Part shown: piece by piece, positions 14,106 to 25,486 of the stretch | Layout of the letters: the number at the start of each line of letters is the position of its first letter | Numbering within the stretch: position 1 is the first letter of the stretch | DNA from: Nicotiana tabacum | Lineage: Eukaryota > Streptophyta > Magnoliopsida > Solanales > Solanaceae | Assembly (NCBI RefSeq): GCF_000715075.1 | Contig: NC_134087.1 | Coordinates: forward strand, 156,103,436-156,167,435 | Length of the DNA stretch: 64,000 nucleotides | Direction: 5' to 3' | Position numbers and translations under genes: made by a program | Notes under the pieces: model-generated | Seen by the model: only the letters and a program-made list of their open reading frames with translations | Databases searched by the model: none | What the model was told of the DNA's origin: nothing

Positions 14106-14455
14106 TTCTGCTGCAGACCTTTGATCTCGCATTTGTGAGACCAGGCATCGCATTTGCAACCTCTGAGGGGTTCACATTTGCGAGCTACTCATTGCAAATA
14201 TGAAGAGTAGTTGTGCCAAATTGAGTTCACATTTGTGAAATATACTTTGCATTTGCCAAGTGGGATAGAAGGGGCAATGATCGCAAATGTGATCAAGTGG
14301 CCGCATTTGCGAAGGGTCGGAGTTTGCATTTGCGAACTATTCTTTGCATTTGTGAAGATAGCAGAAAAGGGAAGGTCTTCAAAATTGCAATGGATTATTT
14401 GCATTTGCGGGGCTCGCATTTGCGAACCCCATGTCGCAAATGCGACATCTGCAAA
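14106..14455. repeat. Array of short CGCA/TGCG palindromes in LTR A
   Basis: CGCATTTGCG, TTTGCGAA, GCAAATGCG and decayed forms recur about a dozen times. The 3' LTR has the same array at about 36030-36335. Element B LTRs have a different version built on CGCANNTGCG at the corresponding part (about 22380-22620 and 33420-33605). Confidence 0.8.
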
Positions 14456-15319
14456 TGATCAAATATGACTTAGATGGTATTTTGGTTCATTCTTCAAATT
14501 TTCAAACTCAAGAACCCTAGAGGCGATTTTCCAAAAAACTTTTCTTCCCGAAATGATTGGTAAGTTATTCTAAACTAGTTTTTTTCAATCTTCCACTATA
14601 TTTCCTTAGATTTCAACAAAACATCTTCTGTTTTCGTTGTGGAAAATGGGGGTTCTGTGTAGAATTAGGGATTTTTGTAAATTGGAGATTTTTGTAAATT
14701 TGGGATTTAGACCTCAAATTGAGGTCGGATTCCAAAACATATTACATAACTGGGCTCAGTGAATGGGTACTCGGGTTTTTATCCAAATTTTTGGTTTGGA
14801 CCAAGCGGGCTCGGGTGTTGACTTTTGTCAATAATGACATAAATTGTAGTTTTTACTAGGTAGTTCCTAAGGCTTAATTTGAATCGTTTGGTTGGTAATT
14901 TGCTAGATTCTATTGGTTCGAAGGCTTGTTTGAAACGCAAAGTCGTAGTTGAGCTTTGAATTGGCCTTTAGAGCGAGGTAAGTGTTGTGGTTAACCTTGA
15001 CTTGAGGGATTAGGACTTATTTGCTTAATTGCTACATGTTTAGATGTTGGGTACAACGTATATGTGAGGTGACGAGTACTTATGCGTTATTGTCAGGTTA
15101 AAGCATGCGGCTGGGACTTGATTTCTTGTAATTATAGCTTCTTGATCATGTTATCCATATTTAGACTTTTTATTGTTAAATTGATCATTCTTATCATGTT
15201 TATGGATTTCTTTGGTGATAATTGAGTATTGATTGTAAAGTTGAGGTTGGTATTGTAAAACCAAATGTTGAAGTAAGGCTTGTTCTTGTTATTTTATCTC
15301 CCTGTTGTTATTTGTTCAT

Positions 15320-15660
15320 TGCTTCATGGTAAGGGAGAGTGTTAATCCACGACGGGTGATGTCATTCCATATTGTGAGTGGTAATGTATGAAGGGTGATG
15401 TCGTGCTATATTGTGAGTGTTAATGAATGAAGGGTGACATCGTGCCATGTTGTGAGAGTTAATGCACCGAGGGTGATACTGTGCCATGTCTATTGATTTA
15501 TATTGTGAGGTTGAGAGTAAAAGCACGAAGGGTGATGCCATGCAGCTTCATTGTTTCATAGTGAGGTTGAGAGTAAAAGCACGGAGGGTGATGCCGTGCA
15601 GTTTCATTCTTTTATGGCAAGGTTGAGAGTAAAGGCAAGAAGGGTGATGTCGTGCACTTT
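15320..15660. repeat. Tandem repeat in LTR A
   Basis: About seven diverged copies of a unit of roughly 45-70 bases containing GTTAATG or GTAAAAGCACG, then GAAGGGTGATG and a GTGC. The 3' LTR shows the same block at about 37205-37490. Confidence 0.8.
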
Positions 15661-16341
15661 TCTTTACTGTATATAATTGTTTTCATTTGTTCAAGGCATA
15701 TTGGATGTTCTAGATAACATTACTAATGTGATTCTCTTATCTTGTATTCCCCTCAGCATGTCCCTCTCACGATATTACTTGTCTATCTCTTATTTGTTGT
15801 TATTTTTTAAATATACTATTTATTGCACATGTTTATTATCTAGGTGTCTTGTCATAGCCTCGTCACTACTTCGTCGAGGTTAGGCTCGACACTTACGAGT
15901 ACATGGGGTCGGTTGTACTCATATTACACTCTGCACTTATTGTGCAGATTTTGGTACCAGCCTTAACTGATCGTGAGGTTAGCAGCTGGACTTGCTCGGA
16001 GACCCAAGGTAGATCTATTGGCATCCGCAGACCCTATAGTCTCTTCCTTGTCTTATTATTTTACTGTTTCTTTTCTTTCGGAATAGTTAATTTTCTTTCA
16101 GACTCTGTTTGTAGTAAATCATAGTAGCTCATGACCTGTGACTCTAGATCCTAAATGTATTAGATATTATGGGTTTTATGTTATTCCTCAAATCAATTTT
16201 AGCTTATGTTTAGCTTAATTGTTCCTGTTATTGAAATTGACTGAGGTTGACTTAAGAATCCTCTAACGTTGGTTTGCCTAGCAAGTGAAATGTTAGGCGC
16301 CATCACGGTCCCGAAGGTAAAAATTCTGGGTTGTGACAAGT

Positions 16342-16354
16342 TGGTATCAGAACA
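16342..16354 (+). other. Primer-binding site of element A (tRNA-iMet type)
   Basis: TGGTATCAGAACA, three bases after the LTR end, matches the plant initiator-Met tRNA complement TGGTATCAGAGC with one mismatch. Confidence 0.85.
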
Positions 16355-16541
16355 TTAGGTTGCCTAGGTCTCACAATTAACGAGCAAGCTTAGTAGAGTC
16401 TGGAGGATCGGTACGGAGACAGCTGTACTTATTTTCCAGAGGCTATGAAGTTTAGGAATAATTTCACTTCTATTCTTCTATGTCATGCCATTTTGGTTCT
16501 CTCATTTCTAATTGGACTCTTCTACTCTTCTTCTCTCGCAG

Positions 16542-18110
16542 ATGGCGAGAACAGGCACTGTATCTTCAGCTGAGCAATAGCCGAATCCCCTAGTGGCAGC
16601 TTTTACAAGGGGCAGAGGTTGAGGCCAAGGCTGTTCCAGAGGTCGAGGCAGGGGCAGGGCTCAGCCCAAGGCTCAAGTAACAGCCCTAATAGTGGAGCCT
16701 CAGGTAGATTTTGAGGAGGAGGTTCCAACCCAGACTGTGCATGTTGGACCAGCTCAGGTTCCTGAGGGGTTCATCGCCACACCAGTACTTCAGGTCGCCT
16801 TGGTCTATTTAGTGGGCCTTATGGAGAGTGTGGCACAGGCCGACACATTCCCTATGGCACTAACTATCTCTCAGGCTAGGGGAGGAGCGCAGAATTCCGC
16901 TACTCACACTCCGGAGTAGATGCCTCCACAGGTTCAGACTCCAACAGCTCAGCCACTTGGGGTAGTTCAGCCGGTAGTTGCATCACAGGTCGGTGATGGA
17001 CCAGCTATGTCTTCTGAGGGATTATTGAGATTGGAGAAGTTTACCAAGATCTTCCCAGTTCACTTCAGTGGTGCACCTTCTAAGGACCCACTGGATTATC
17101 TTGACCGCTGCCATGAGGTTCTGCAGAACTTGGGGATAGTTGAGACCAATAGGGTTGATTTCGCTGTGTTCCACCAATAGATGGTGGAAGTACTTTGTAT
17201 CGACCAGACCACCTAGGTCGCTTGCTCTTACTTGGGACCAGTTCTCTCAGATATTTCTTCAGAAGTTCCTTCCTGTCACATTGAGAGAGGACTATCGGAG
17301 GTAGTTCGAGAGACTGCAGCAGGGCACTATGTTTCTCACCCAGTATGAGACCCGCTTTGTGTATCTGGCCCGTCATGCTATTATTCTACTTCCTACCAGA
17401 GAGATAGAGGGTGGGGAGGTTTGTTGAGGGACTTGCCCAGCCTATCAAGTTTTAGATAGCCAAGGAGATTGGGAGTGAAATTTCTTTTCAGACAACTGCA
17501 AATGTCTCCAGGTGAGTAGAGATGGTTCTAGCACAGGGGGGAGGTCAGGGGTCTAACAAGAGGCCATGGTATTCTGGGGTGAGTTCAGTGGTGCCTCATC
17601 TAGAGGCAGGAGTACTTTTGGTAGAGGCCATCCTCTCAGGCCGTTTCATTCAACGCTCCAGGCATCCCACGGTGCCTCATGTGGTTGTGGCCCTCAGATG
17701 CATTATTCCGACCAGCTAGCCTACTGTGCACCACCAGCTCCTATTAGTGCACCTCCACTCCAAAGTTTTTGGGATGATTACTTAGGCCGACAAGGTCAGT
17801 TTTAGGGTCAGCAGTCACATCAGCCGATGTCCTGCTATACTTGTGGTGATCTGAGGCACATTGCTAGATTTTGCCCTCGAGCATCGAGCAGTTCTCAGCA
17901 TCAGGGTTCTCGTCCCATAGTCCCGGCACCAGTTGCTTCACCACTTGCTCAGCTAGCTAGGGGTAGGGTTCAGGCAGCTAAAGATGGAGGTCAGGCCATT
18001 AAAGGTGGAGGTCAGGCCTCTAGAGGTAGAGGTTAGCTAGTCAGAGCCCATCCTCGAGATGTAGTTCAGAGTGGTGGGGCCCAACCCTGATGCTATGCCT
18101 TTCCAGCCAG
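16542..18110 (+). pseudogene. Element A gag
   Basis: The ATG at 16542 (MARTGTVSSAEQ) follows the primer site by about 190 bases. An RG-rich N-terminus and a GLLRLEKFTKIFPVHFSGA capsid segment (about 17015-17075) are followed by frame loss after 17180. The nucleocapsid zinc knuckle CYTCGDLRHIARFC (CX2CX4HX4C, 17833-17874) is intact and is followed by a GGQA/RGRG tail. In active elements this protein forms the virus-like particle in the cytoplasm. In-frame stops lie at 16578 (TAG), 16620 (TGA) and 16917 (TAG); family alignment suggests CAG, CGA and CAG originally. Dead copy. Confidence 0.85.
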
Positions 18111-18549
18111 GTGTGAGGCTGAGTCATATGACGCGGTTATCACAAGTACAATTTTAGTTTGTAGTAGAGATGCCTCAGTTCTATTTGATCCAGGTTCTAC
18201 TTATTCCTACATGTCATCCTTTTTTGCTTCATATTTGGTTGTGCCTCATGATTCTTTGAGTGCTCATGTGTATGTGTCTATACCTGTGGATGATGCTATT
18301 ATTGTTGATCATGTTTATCGTTCATGTGTGGTTAAAATTGGGAGTCTTGAGACTCATGTAGATCTCATACTTCTCGATGTGGTTGATTTTGATATCATTT
18401 GGGTATGGATTGACTGTTACCTTATCATGCTATATTGGATTGTCATGCGAAGACGGTGACCTTAGCTTTGCCGGGGCTTTCTCGATTAGAGTAGAGAGGG
18501 ATTCTTGGCCATTCTACTAGCAGGGTTATCTGTTATGTGAAGGCTCGGT
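18111..18549 (+). pseudogene. Element A protease
   Basis: The segment SVLFDPGSTYSYMSSFFAS (about 18170-18228) carries the retropepsin active-site motif in its usual Tekay form DPGST. A VDFDIIWVW segment stands where other copies have DVILGMDWL, and a one-base change near 18400 shifts the frame. The stop in SRLE*RG (about 18493) is a TAG where the family has TGG. The region ends at the inverted block beginning near 18550. Confidence 0.8.
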
Positions 18550-18728
18550 AGGCTAAATAAATACAAAAGTCGATATCACTATCGAGTGGCATCCCCCGCA
18601 GGTTTGCAGGAAACACCTCTAGAAACTCACGAACAACTGGTACTGAATCCATAGAAGGAACCTCTGCACTAGAATCACGGACATAAGCCAAATAAGCTAG
18701 ATACCCCTTCTCGAGGCACTCAGCCCAT
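18550..18728 (-). other. Inverted block between protease and RT of element A
   Basis: On the plus strand this stretch reads as noise. Its reverse complement reads [20 protein letters not shown], then VVREFLEVFPANLRGMPLDS and DIDFCIYLA, which is the normal protease-RT linker of this family (compare [20 protein letters not shown] near 29330 in element B). The right neighbour resumes in plus orientation with [11 protein letters not shown], then jumps to LFVKKK, so about 90 bases of RT N-terminus are missing too. Confidence 0.85.
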
Positions 18729-19890
18729 TTCTATTCTGCCATACCGTATGGCCCTGCCCCATGTTGTTTGTGAAGAAGAAGAAGGATGGATCGATGAGGA
18801 TGTGCATAGGTTACCGGAAATTGAATAAAGCCACCATCAAGAACTAGTACCCATTGCCGAGGATTGATGACTTATTTGATCAGCTTCAGGGTGCCAAGGT
18901 ATTTTCAAAGATCGATTTGAGGTTTGGCTACTATCAATTGAGGATTAGAGCATCCGATGTTCCTAAGACAGCTTTTCGGACTCGGTATTGGTATTATGAG
19001 TTTATAGTGATGTCATTTGGGTTGACAAATGCCCCATCATCATTTATGGATTTGATGAACCGGGTGTGAAAACCTTATCTGGATTCCTTTTTTATTGTGT
19101 TTATTGATGATATCTTGATCTACTCCCGCATTCGAGAGGAGCATGAGCAGCATCTTCGGATCATTCTTTAGACTCTGAGAGATAGCCAATTATATGCTAA
19201 GTTTTCAAAATGTGAGTTTTGGTTGAGCTCAGCCACTTTCTTAGGGAACGTTGTGTTGGAAGAGGGTATCAGGTGTATTCTAAGAAGATTGAGGCAGTTC
19301 AGAACTGGCCTAGACCCACTTCAGCTATAGAGCTTTGGAGTTTTTTGGGTTTGGCGGGTTATTACTGTCGGTTTGTAGAGGGGTTCTCATCTATAGCAGC
19401 CCTATTGGCCAGGTTGACCTAGAAGGGTGCCCCGTTCAGATGGTCGGACGTGTGTGAGTCAAGCTTTCAGAAGCTCAAGACTGTTTTGACTACGGTACCA
19501 GTGTTGGTGTTGCCCAGATGTTCAGGGTCTTATACGGTATATTGTGATGCATCTCGTATTGGATTTGGTGCGGTATTGTTGCAGGATGGTATGGTAATTG
19601 CATATGCATCGCGGTAGCCGAAGGTTCACGAGAAGAATTACCTTGTTCATGACTTAGAGCTGGCAGCCATTGTTCATGCGTTGAAGATTTGGAGGCACTA
19701 TCTTTATGACGTGTCGTGTGAGGTGTTCACAGATCATCGAAGTTTGCATTACTTGTTCAAACTAAAGGATCTCAATTTGAGGAAGATGAGGTGGTTGGAG
19801 CTATTGAAAGACTATGATATCACCATCTTGTATCATCCTGGAAAGGCCAATGTGGTGGTCGATGCTTTGAGTAGGAAGTCAGTGAGTATG
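18729..19890 (+). pseudogene. Element A reverse transcriptase and RNase H
   Basis: The RT starts at [11 protein letters not shown] and continues with [26 protein letters not shown] (18854-), MSFGLTNAP (about 19012) and the active-site FIDD (19100-19111). The LGLAGYYCRFVEGFSS connection follows (about 19345). RNase H has VYCDASRIGFGAVLLQDG (about 19540) and [13 protein letters not shown], ending VVDALSRK (about 19858). Stops include TGA after NRV (about 19068) and TAG in the 19160-19440 region; one frameshift lies between 19200 and 19260. The intact protein copies element RNA into DNA inside the particle. Confidence 0.88.
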
Positions 19891-20477
19891 GCCAGCCTTG
19901 CGTATATTCCAGTCGATGAGAGATCGCTTGCATTAGATGTTCAAGCTTTGGCCAATCAGTTCGTGAGGTTGGATGTTTCTGAGCCCCGTCGTGTTCTAGC
20001 TTGTACAGTCGTTGGGTCATAATTGTTTGAGCGCATCAAGGAGCGGCAGTATGATGACCCTCATTTTCTTGTCCTTAGGGACACAATGCGGCGTGGTTAT
20101 TCCAAATAGGTTACGGTTTGGGAGGATGGAGTTTTGAGGATGCAGGGTCGTGTTTGTATGCCTAATATGGATGGACTTTGTGTATTGATTCTAGAGGAGG
20201 CCCACAGTTCCAGGTATTCTATTCATCCGGGCGCCGCCAAGATGTATCAGGACTTGCGGTAACATTATTGGTGGAGGAGGATGAAGAAGGATATAGTTGC
20301 ATATGTATCCCAGTGTCTAAATTGTTAGTAGGTAAAGTATGAGCATCAGAGATCGGGTCATGTGCTTCATAATATAGAGATTCCTGAGTGGAAGTGGGAG
20401 AGTATGACTATGGATTTTGTTGTTGGGCTTCCACAGACTCAGAGGAAGTTCGATGCAGTTTGGTTAATTATGGATTG
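19891..20477 (+). pseudogene. Element A integrase, N-terminal part
   Basis: The zinc-binding H-H-C-C module runs from EEAHSSRYSIHPGAAKMYQD to CLNC (about 20192-20325), with a TAG stop after CLNC. The core begins WESMTMDFVVGLPQ (about 20395), holding the first catalytic aspartate. The frame breaks off at 20477 in LIMD, where element B is inserted; it continues at 34266. TAG stops at about 20107, 20260 and 20326. Confidence 0.85.
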
Positions 20478-23305
20478 TGTCACGACCTTAAACCCCAAAC
20501 CTGGTCGTGATGTCGTCTCTCATAAAGACAAGGCTAGCTAACATTTCCCATTTCCAATTATCAATAGTAAAGCATTTAGAAATAGTCTAAACATGGATAA
20601 ATAAACCAAATTAAGCAAATGGTAGTATAATATGTGGAATACAGCCCAAACACAGCTCGATACCGGGGTGTCACTAGTCATGAGCATCTATAAAACCTAA
20701 TATAAGTCTGAAGAGTCTACAAACTATTTCAAATGTCTGATAAGAGATAGAAATGACAAAGAGGGAGGAACATGGGACTGCGGACGTCAAGCAGCTACCT
20801 CGTGGACTCCGATATCTGCCGGGAGCTCTCAACTCGTACTGGCAGGATCCGCAATGCCTGAATCTGCACATGGGGTATAGGGAGTAAAGTGAGTACTCCA
20901 ACTCAGTGAGTAACAAATGCATATAAAGACTGAAAGCAAGAAACCACGTAAAGAACAAAGCATTCTATAATGAAGCAGTAAAACCATTTAAAAAAATCAG
21001 TGAATCAGTGAAAGATACGCAAAAATCTATTATATCAAATGTAATTTCATGAAAAGCCCTTTTCAACAAAAAAACAGGTAATGGATAGTTAATTAAGAAA
21101 ATAACCACATAAAGGTTTGCCCCTCGGGAACAGTATCCACAGTTCCGCCCCTCGGGATACATCTCAGAACAATACCAGCCCCTCGGGAAATCACATAGAA
21201 CAATACAAGCCCCTCGGGCTCAATCTCACATCACAATGGGTACCCGCGCTCACTGGGGGTGTACAGACTCCTGGAGAGGCCCTTTACGGCCCAAGCGCAA
21301 TATCAGGACACCTCGTGGCATCATCACTAGGCCCTCAGCCTCATATCAATCAAGCCCTTGGCGTACATATCTCAGGCCCTTGGCCTCATAATCAGTATCA
21401 AATGTTTCCTCACAACATAGGCCCTCGGCCTTACTCAATCAAAATCATCACAAGTCACTCGAGCAATAGTAAAACGTGATTCTCAGCCCAAATATATCAT
21501 TTAAAAGAGCATATAAGTGTTAAAATAGAGTAAACATGGCTGAGTATGAAAACTAGTGAAATATAACATGATTGAGTTCAGTAAAAAGTCAAAACAGTGA
21601 GAAAACACCAGTAAAAATCCCCGAAGGATTCAAATAGTTGGCAAAAGGCTCAAATATAGCATTCAACCCAAGTCATGATGACAACAAATATATTTCAGTC
21701 AAATACGCGGTAAAATAGTCATTCTGGACGTACTAAGTCACAATCCCCAACAGTGTACGATCGCACGCTTGTCATCAAGCGTGTGCGTCACCTCAATAAA
21801 GCACTACGATGTGCGAGTCTGGGGTTTCATACCCTCAGAACATCATTTAAAATCATTACTCACCTCGAACCGGTCAAATCTCTAGCTCGCGATGCCTTTG
21901 CCCCTCGAATAGGCCTCCACTCACGTCGAATCTATCCAAAATCAGAACGAGGACGTCAAAATATGCTCAGGTAACGAAGCCCAAGCAAAAATAATCAATT
22001 TACAACATACCCGACCCCTGGGCCCACGTCTCAGAATTCGATAATTTTTACATCAATATATTCCTTATCTCCCCACGAGTTCATATATATCAAAAGTTCT
22101 GAAATTCGACCCCAAGTGGTCCTTCAAATCCTCAATTAAAGGTCTAAGTTTCCAAGCCCTAGTTTCCCAAATTTTCACCCTTAATTTCCATGACTTCTAA
22201 CACTAATCCGTGTAATAATAACATAGGAATGAGTTTTAGTCCAAATTCCTTACCTCAATGAAGTTCCTCTGAAATCCCTTTTTCAAATCGTACAAAAAGC
22301 TCCAAAGCCGAAGTCAAAAATGGTGAAATAACTCAAATTCGCGAAGGCCACAATTTAATCATTCTGCCCAGACCATTTTGCATCTGTGGTTCCATACCCG
22401 CTTCTGCGGTACCACATATGCGGTCATTCTTCTGCTTCTGCGAAAATCACTTACCCGGCCAAACTCGCATCTGCGATCAATCTTCCGCACCTGCGGCTTC
22501 GCAGGTGCGATCCCACAACCGCATCTGTGATTTCTAACAACTCCTCAATAATCCACTTCTGCGGCTCCTCTTCCACATGTGCGGCGTCGCACCTGCGGTC
22601 CCCAAATCCGTAGGTGTGTAAATACCAGAAGCAGCAAAAGTTCAACAACTACAAACATTCCTCAAACTCCCCGTCAACCATCCGAAATCACCCCGAGGCC
22701 CCCGGGACCTCAACCAAAAGAATAAACATATCCTAATACCTTATTCAAACTCGTACCAATCTTCAAAATACCTCAAACAACATCAAATCAACCAAAACAC
22801 ATCGGATTCAAGCCAAATTTTCTAAAACCTTATGAATTCCACTTTTGATCAAAAATCCAACTAAACCACTTCCGAATGACCTAAAATTTTGCCAAATGAC
22901 ATCACGGAACTACTGCAACTCTCGAAATTTCATTCAGACCCCTATATCAAAATCTCGCCTACCAACCGAAAATCGCCAAAATATCAACTTCGCCAATTCA
23001 CGCCTAAATCTACTCCGAACCTCCAAAACTCATTCTTATCATGCTCCTAAGTCATAAATCATCTCCTGAAGCTAACCGAACCATCAGAACTCACATCCGA
23101 GCCCTCTAACACACAAGTCAACATCCGATTGACTTTTCCAACTTAAACTCACTCTAAAGAGACTAAGTGTCCCATACCTTACCAAATCCTTTCCGAACTC
23201 GATCCGACCGAACCGATACCACATTACACGGATAACAATGCATAAAGAAACAGAATTAGGAAAAACGAAGTGGTAACTCATGAGACGATTGGCCGGGTCG
23301 TCACA
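20478..23305 (-). mobile_element. 3' LTR of element B
   Basis: On the plus strand it runs from TGTCACGACC to GGTCGTCACA. It aligns throughout with 31555-34265. It contains short CCCCTCGGG and GGCCCTCGGCCT repeats (about 21117-21440) and the CGCANNTGCG palindrome array (about 22380-22620). Confidence 0.88.
22380..22620. repeat. Array of CGCA-TGCG palindromes in LTR B
   Basis: CGCATCTGCG, CCGCACCTGCGG and TCGCAGGTGCGA recur about ten times. The other LTR of B has it at about 33420-33605 with one block missing (near 33500). Confidence 0.8.
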
Positions 23306-23318
23306 TCCTCCCTAACTT
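23306..23318 (-). other. Polypurine tract of element B
   Basis: On the minus strand AAGTTAGGGAGGA sits directly before the 3' LTR start TGTGACGACC. Confidence 0.75.
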
Positions 23319-24740
23319 AAACAAACGTTCGTCCTCAAACGAGTCAAGAAACATACCTGAAGCCTCAAATAGGTGAGGATATCTGCTCCGCATCTCCCGC
23401 TTGGTCTCCCAGGTAGCCTCCTCCATGGGCCGACCTCTCGACTACACTTTCACTGAAGCTATATCGTTCGACCTCAACTTTCGAACCTGACGACCCAAAA
23501 TAGCTACTGGCTCCACATCATAAGTCATCAAATCATCATCCAACTGAACTGTGCTGAAATCCAAAACATGAGATGGGTCCCCAATATACTTCCGGAGCAA
23601 AGAAACATGAAATACCAGATGCACACTCGACAAGCTGGGTGGCAAAACAAGCTCATAAGCCACCTCCCCAATCCTCCGAAGCACCTCAAAAGGCCCAATG
23701 AACCGAGGACTCAACTTCCCTTTCTTCCCGAATCTCATATCACCCTTCATGGGCGAAACCTTCAACAGAACCTTTTCACTAACCATGTAGGATACATCTC
23801 GAACCTTCCTATCAGCATAACTCATTTGCCTTGACTGCGCTGTACGAAGCCTCTCCTGAATAACCTTCACCTTTTCAAAAGTATCCTGCACCAAGTCTGT
23901 CCCCAATAGAGTAGCCTCACAGGGCTCAAACCAACCAACTGGAGATCTACATCGCCTCCCATACAAAGCCTCATACGGAGCCATCCGAATACTCAACTGG
24001 TAGTTGTTGTTATAAGCAAACTCTGCAAGCGATAGAAACGGATCCCATGACCCTCTGAAATCAATTACACAATCACGCAACATGTCCTCCAATATCTAAA
24101 TAGTGTTCTCGGACTGGCCGTCCGTCTGAGGGTGAAAAGTTGTGCTCAACTCAACCTGAGTACCAAACTTTTGCTGCACAGATCTCCAAAACTGCGAAGA
24201 AAACTGAGTGCCCCTATCTGAAATGATGGAAACTGGGACACCATGCAAATGAACAATCTCCCTGATATAGATCTCTACCAACCATTCTGAAGAATAGGTA
24301 GTACACACAGGAATGAAGTGCGCGGACTTGGTCAGCCGGTCCACAATCACCCAGATAGCATCGAACCTTCTTAGGGTCCATGGAAGTCCAACAACAAAGT
24401 CCATAGTGATCCTCTCCCACTTTCACTCAGGAATATCCTTCTACTGAAGCAAGACACCCGGTCTCTGATGCTCATATTTCACCTGCTGGCAATTGAGACA
24501 CCGAGCTACAAATCCCACAATATCTTTCTTCATTCTCCGCCACTAATTGTGCTGCCTGAAATCCTGATACATCTTTGCGGCAACTGGATGAATGGAATAC
24601 CGCGAGCTATGGGCCTCCTCCAGAATCAACTTCCGAAGCTCATCCACATTGGGCACACAAATCCGACCCTACATCCTCAACACCCCATCATCACCTATAG
24701 TCACATCTTTGACATCATCGTGCTGAACTTTGTCCTTATG
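23319..24740 (-). pseudogene. Element B integrase with chromodomain-like tail
   Basis: From high to low coordinates: a zinc-binding region with CQVKYEHQ, then DFVVGLPWTLRRFDAIWVIV (from 24404, first Asp), IISDRGTQFSSQFW (second Asp, about 24215) and HPQTDGQSENT (catalytic Glu, about 24110). A TAG at 24093-24095 follows. ORF 24092-23442 has MAPYEALYGRRCRSPVGWFE, the RFIGPFEVLRRIGEVAYELV GPY/F block, and VAILGRQVRKLRS, which leads into the chromodomain-like end; a TAG stands at about 23440. The family integrase inserts cDNA, and the tail is thought to steer it to heterochromatin. Of all coding stretches in A and B this is among the best kept. Confidence 0.88.
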
Positions 24741-25486
24741 GATAAGCAAATGCAAATCATCATACTGGGGCTCTCTGATGCGATCATATAAGGAAGACCG
24801 AGAAACCACATAAGGCAATACCTGACTAGTCTCCAAAATATCTAACCTCACGAACCGATTGGCCAAGGCCTGAGCATCAACTGCAAGAGGTCTCTCCCCA
24901 ACTGGAATATATGCCAAACTCCCCATACTCACTACCTTTCGGCTCAAAGCATCGGCCAGCACATTGGCCTTTTCCGGATGGTACAATATAGTGATATCAT
25001 AATCCTTAAGCAACCAACCATCTCCGCTTCCTCAAATTAAGATCCTTCTTTTTGAAAAAGTGTTGTAGGATACGATGACCAGTAAACAACTCACAAGACA
25101 CACCATATAAGTAATGCCTCCAAATCTTCAACGCGTGAACTATGACAACCAACTCCAAATCATGAACAGGGTAGTTCTTCTCATGGGGCTTTAACTGACG
25201 AGAAGCATAAGCAATACCTCTACCTCTTGCATCAATACACAACCAATACTAACTCTCGAAGCATTACAATACACAGTATATGTACCTGAAGCTGATGGCA
25301 AAACCAATACTAGAGTTGTCGTTAAAGCTGTCTTGAGCTTCTGAAAGCTCTCCTCACATACAAATTAAAACACCCTTCTAAGTCAACTTGGTCAAGGGCG
25401 ATGTGATAGATGAGAATCCCTAAACAAACCGGCGATAATAGCCTGCCAAACCAAGAAAGCTGCAAATCTCTGTGGCTGAGGACGGT
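24741..25486 (-). pseudogene. Element B RNase H and RT C-terminal part (left of C)
   Basis: From 25486 downward: FLGLAGYYRRFV then a stop, GFSSITSPLTKLT, a damaged stretch (25400-25245), then RGIAYASRQLKPHEKNYPVH (25242-) and [24 protein letters not shown] lies around 24945. The catalytic aspartate motif YCDAS is lost in the damaged stretch. It continues the RT that ends at 28563 on the other side of C. Confidence 0.85.

Larger units (their letters stand above)
13394..16338 (+). mobile_element. 5' LTR of element A
   Basis: Starts TGTGATAAT (3' copy TGTGACAAC) and ends TTGTGACA. It holds an array of short CGCATTTGCG-type palindromes (about 14106-14455) and a tandem GAAGGGTGATGYCGTGC repeat (about 15320-15660). 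Near the 3' end a GTACATGGGGTCGGTTGTACTC-like block (about 15899) is shared with solo LTR C and the scrap at 39264. ORFs within it are not genes. Confidence 0.88.
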
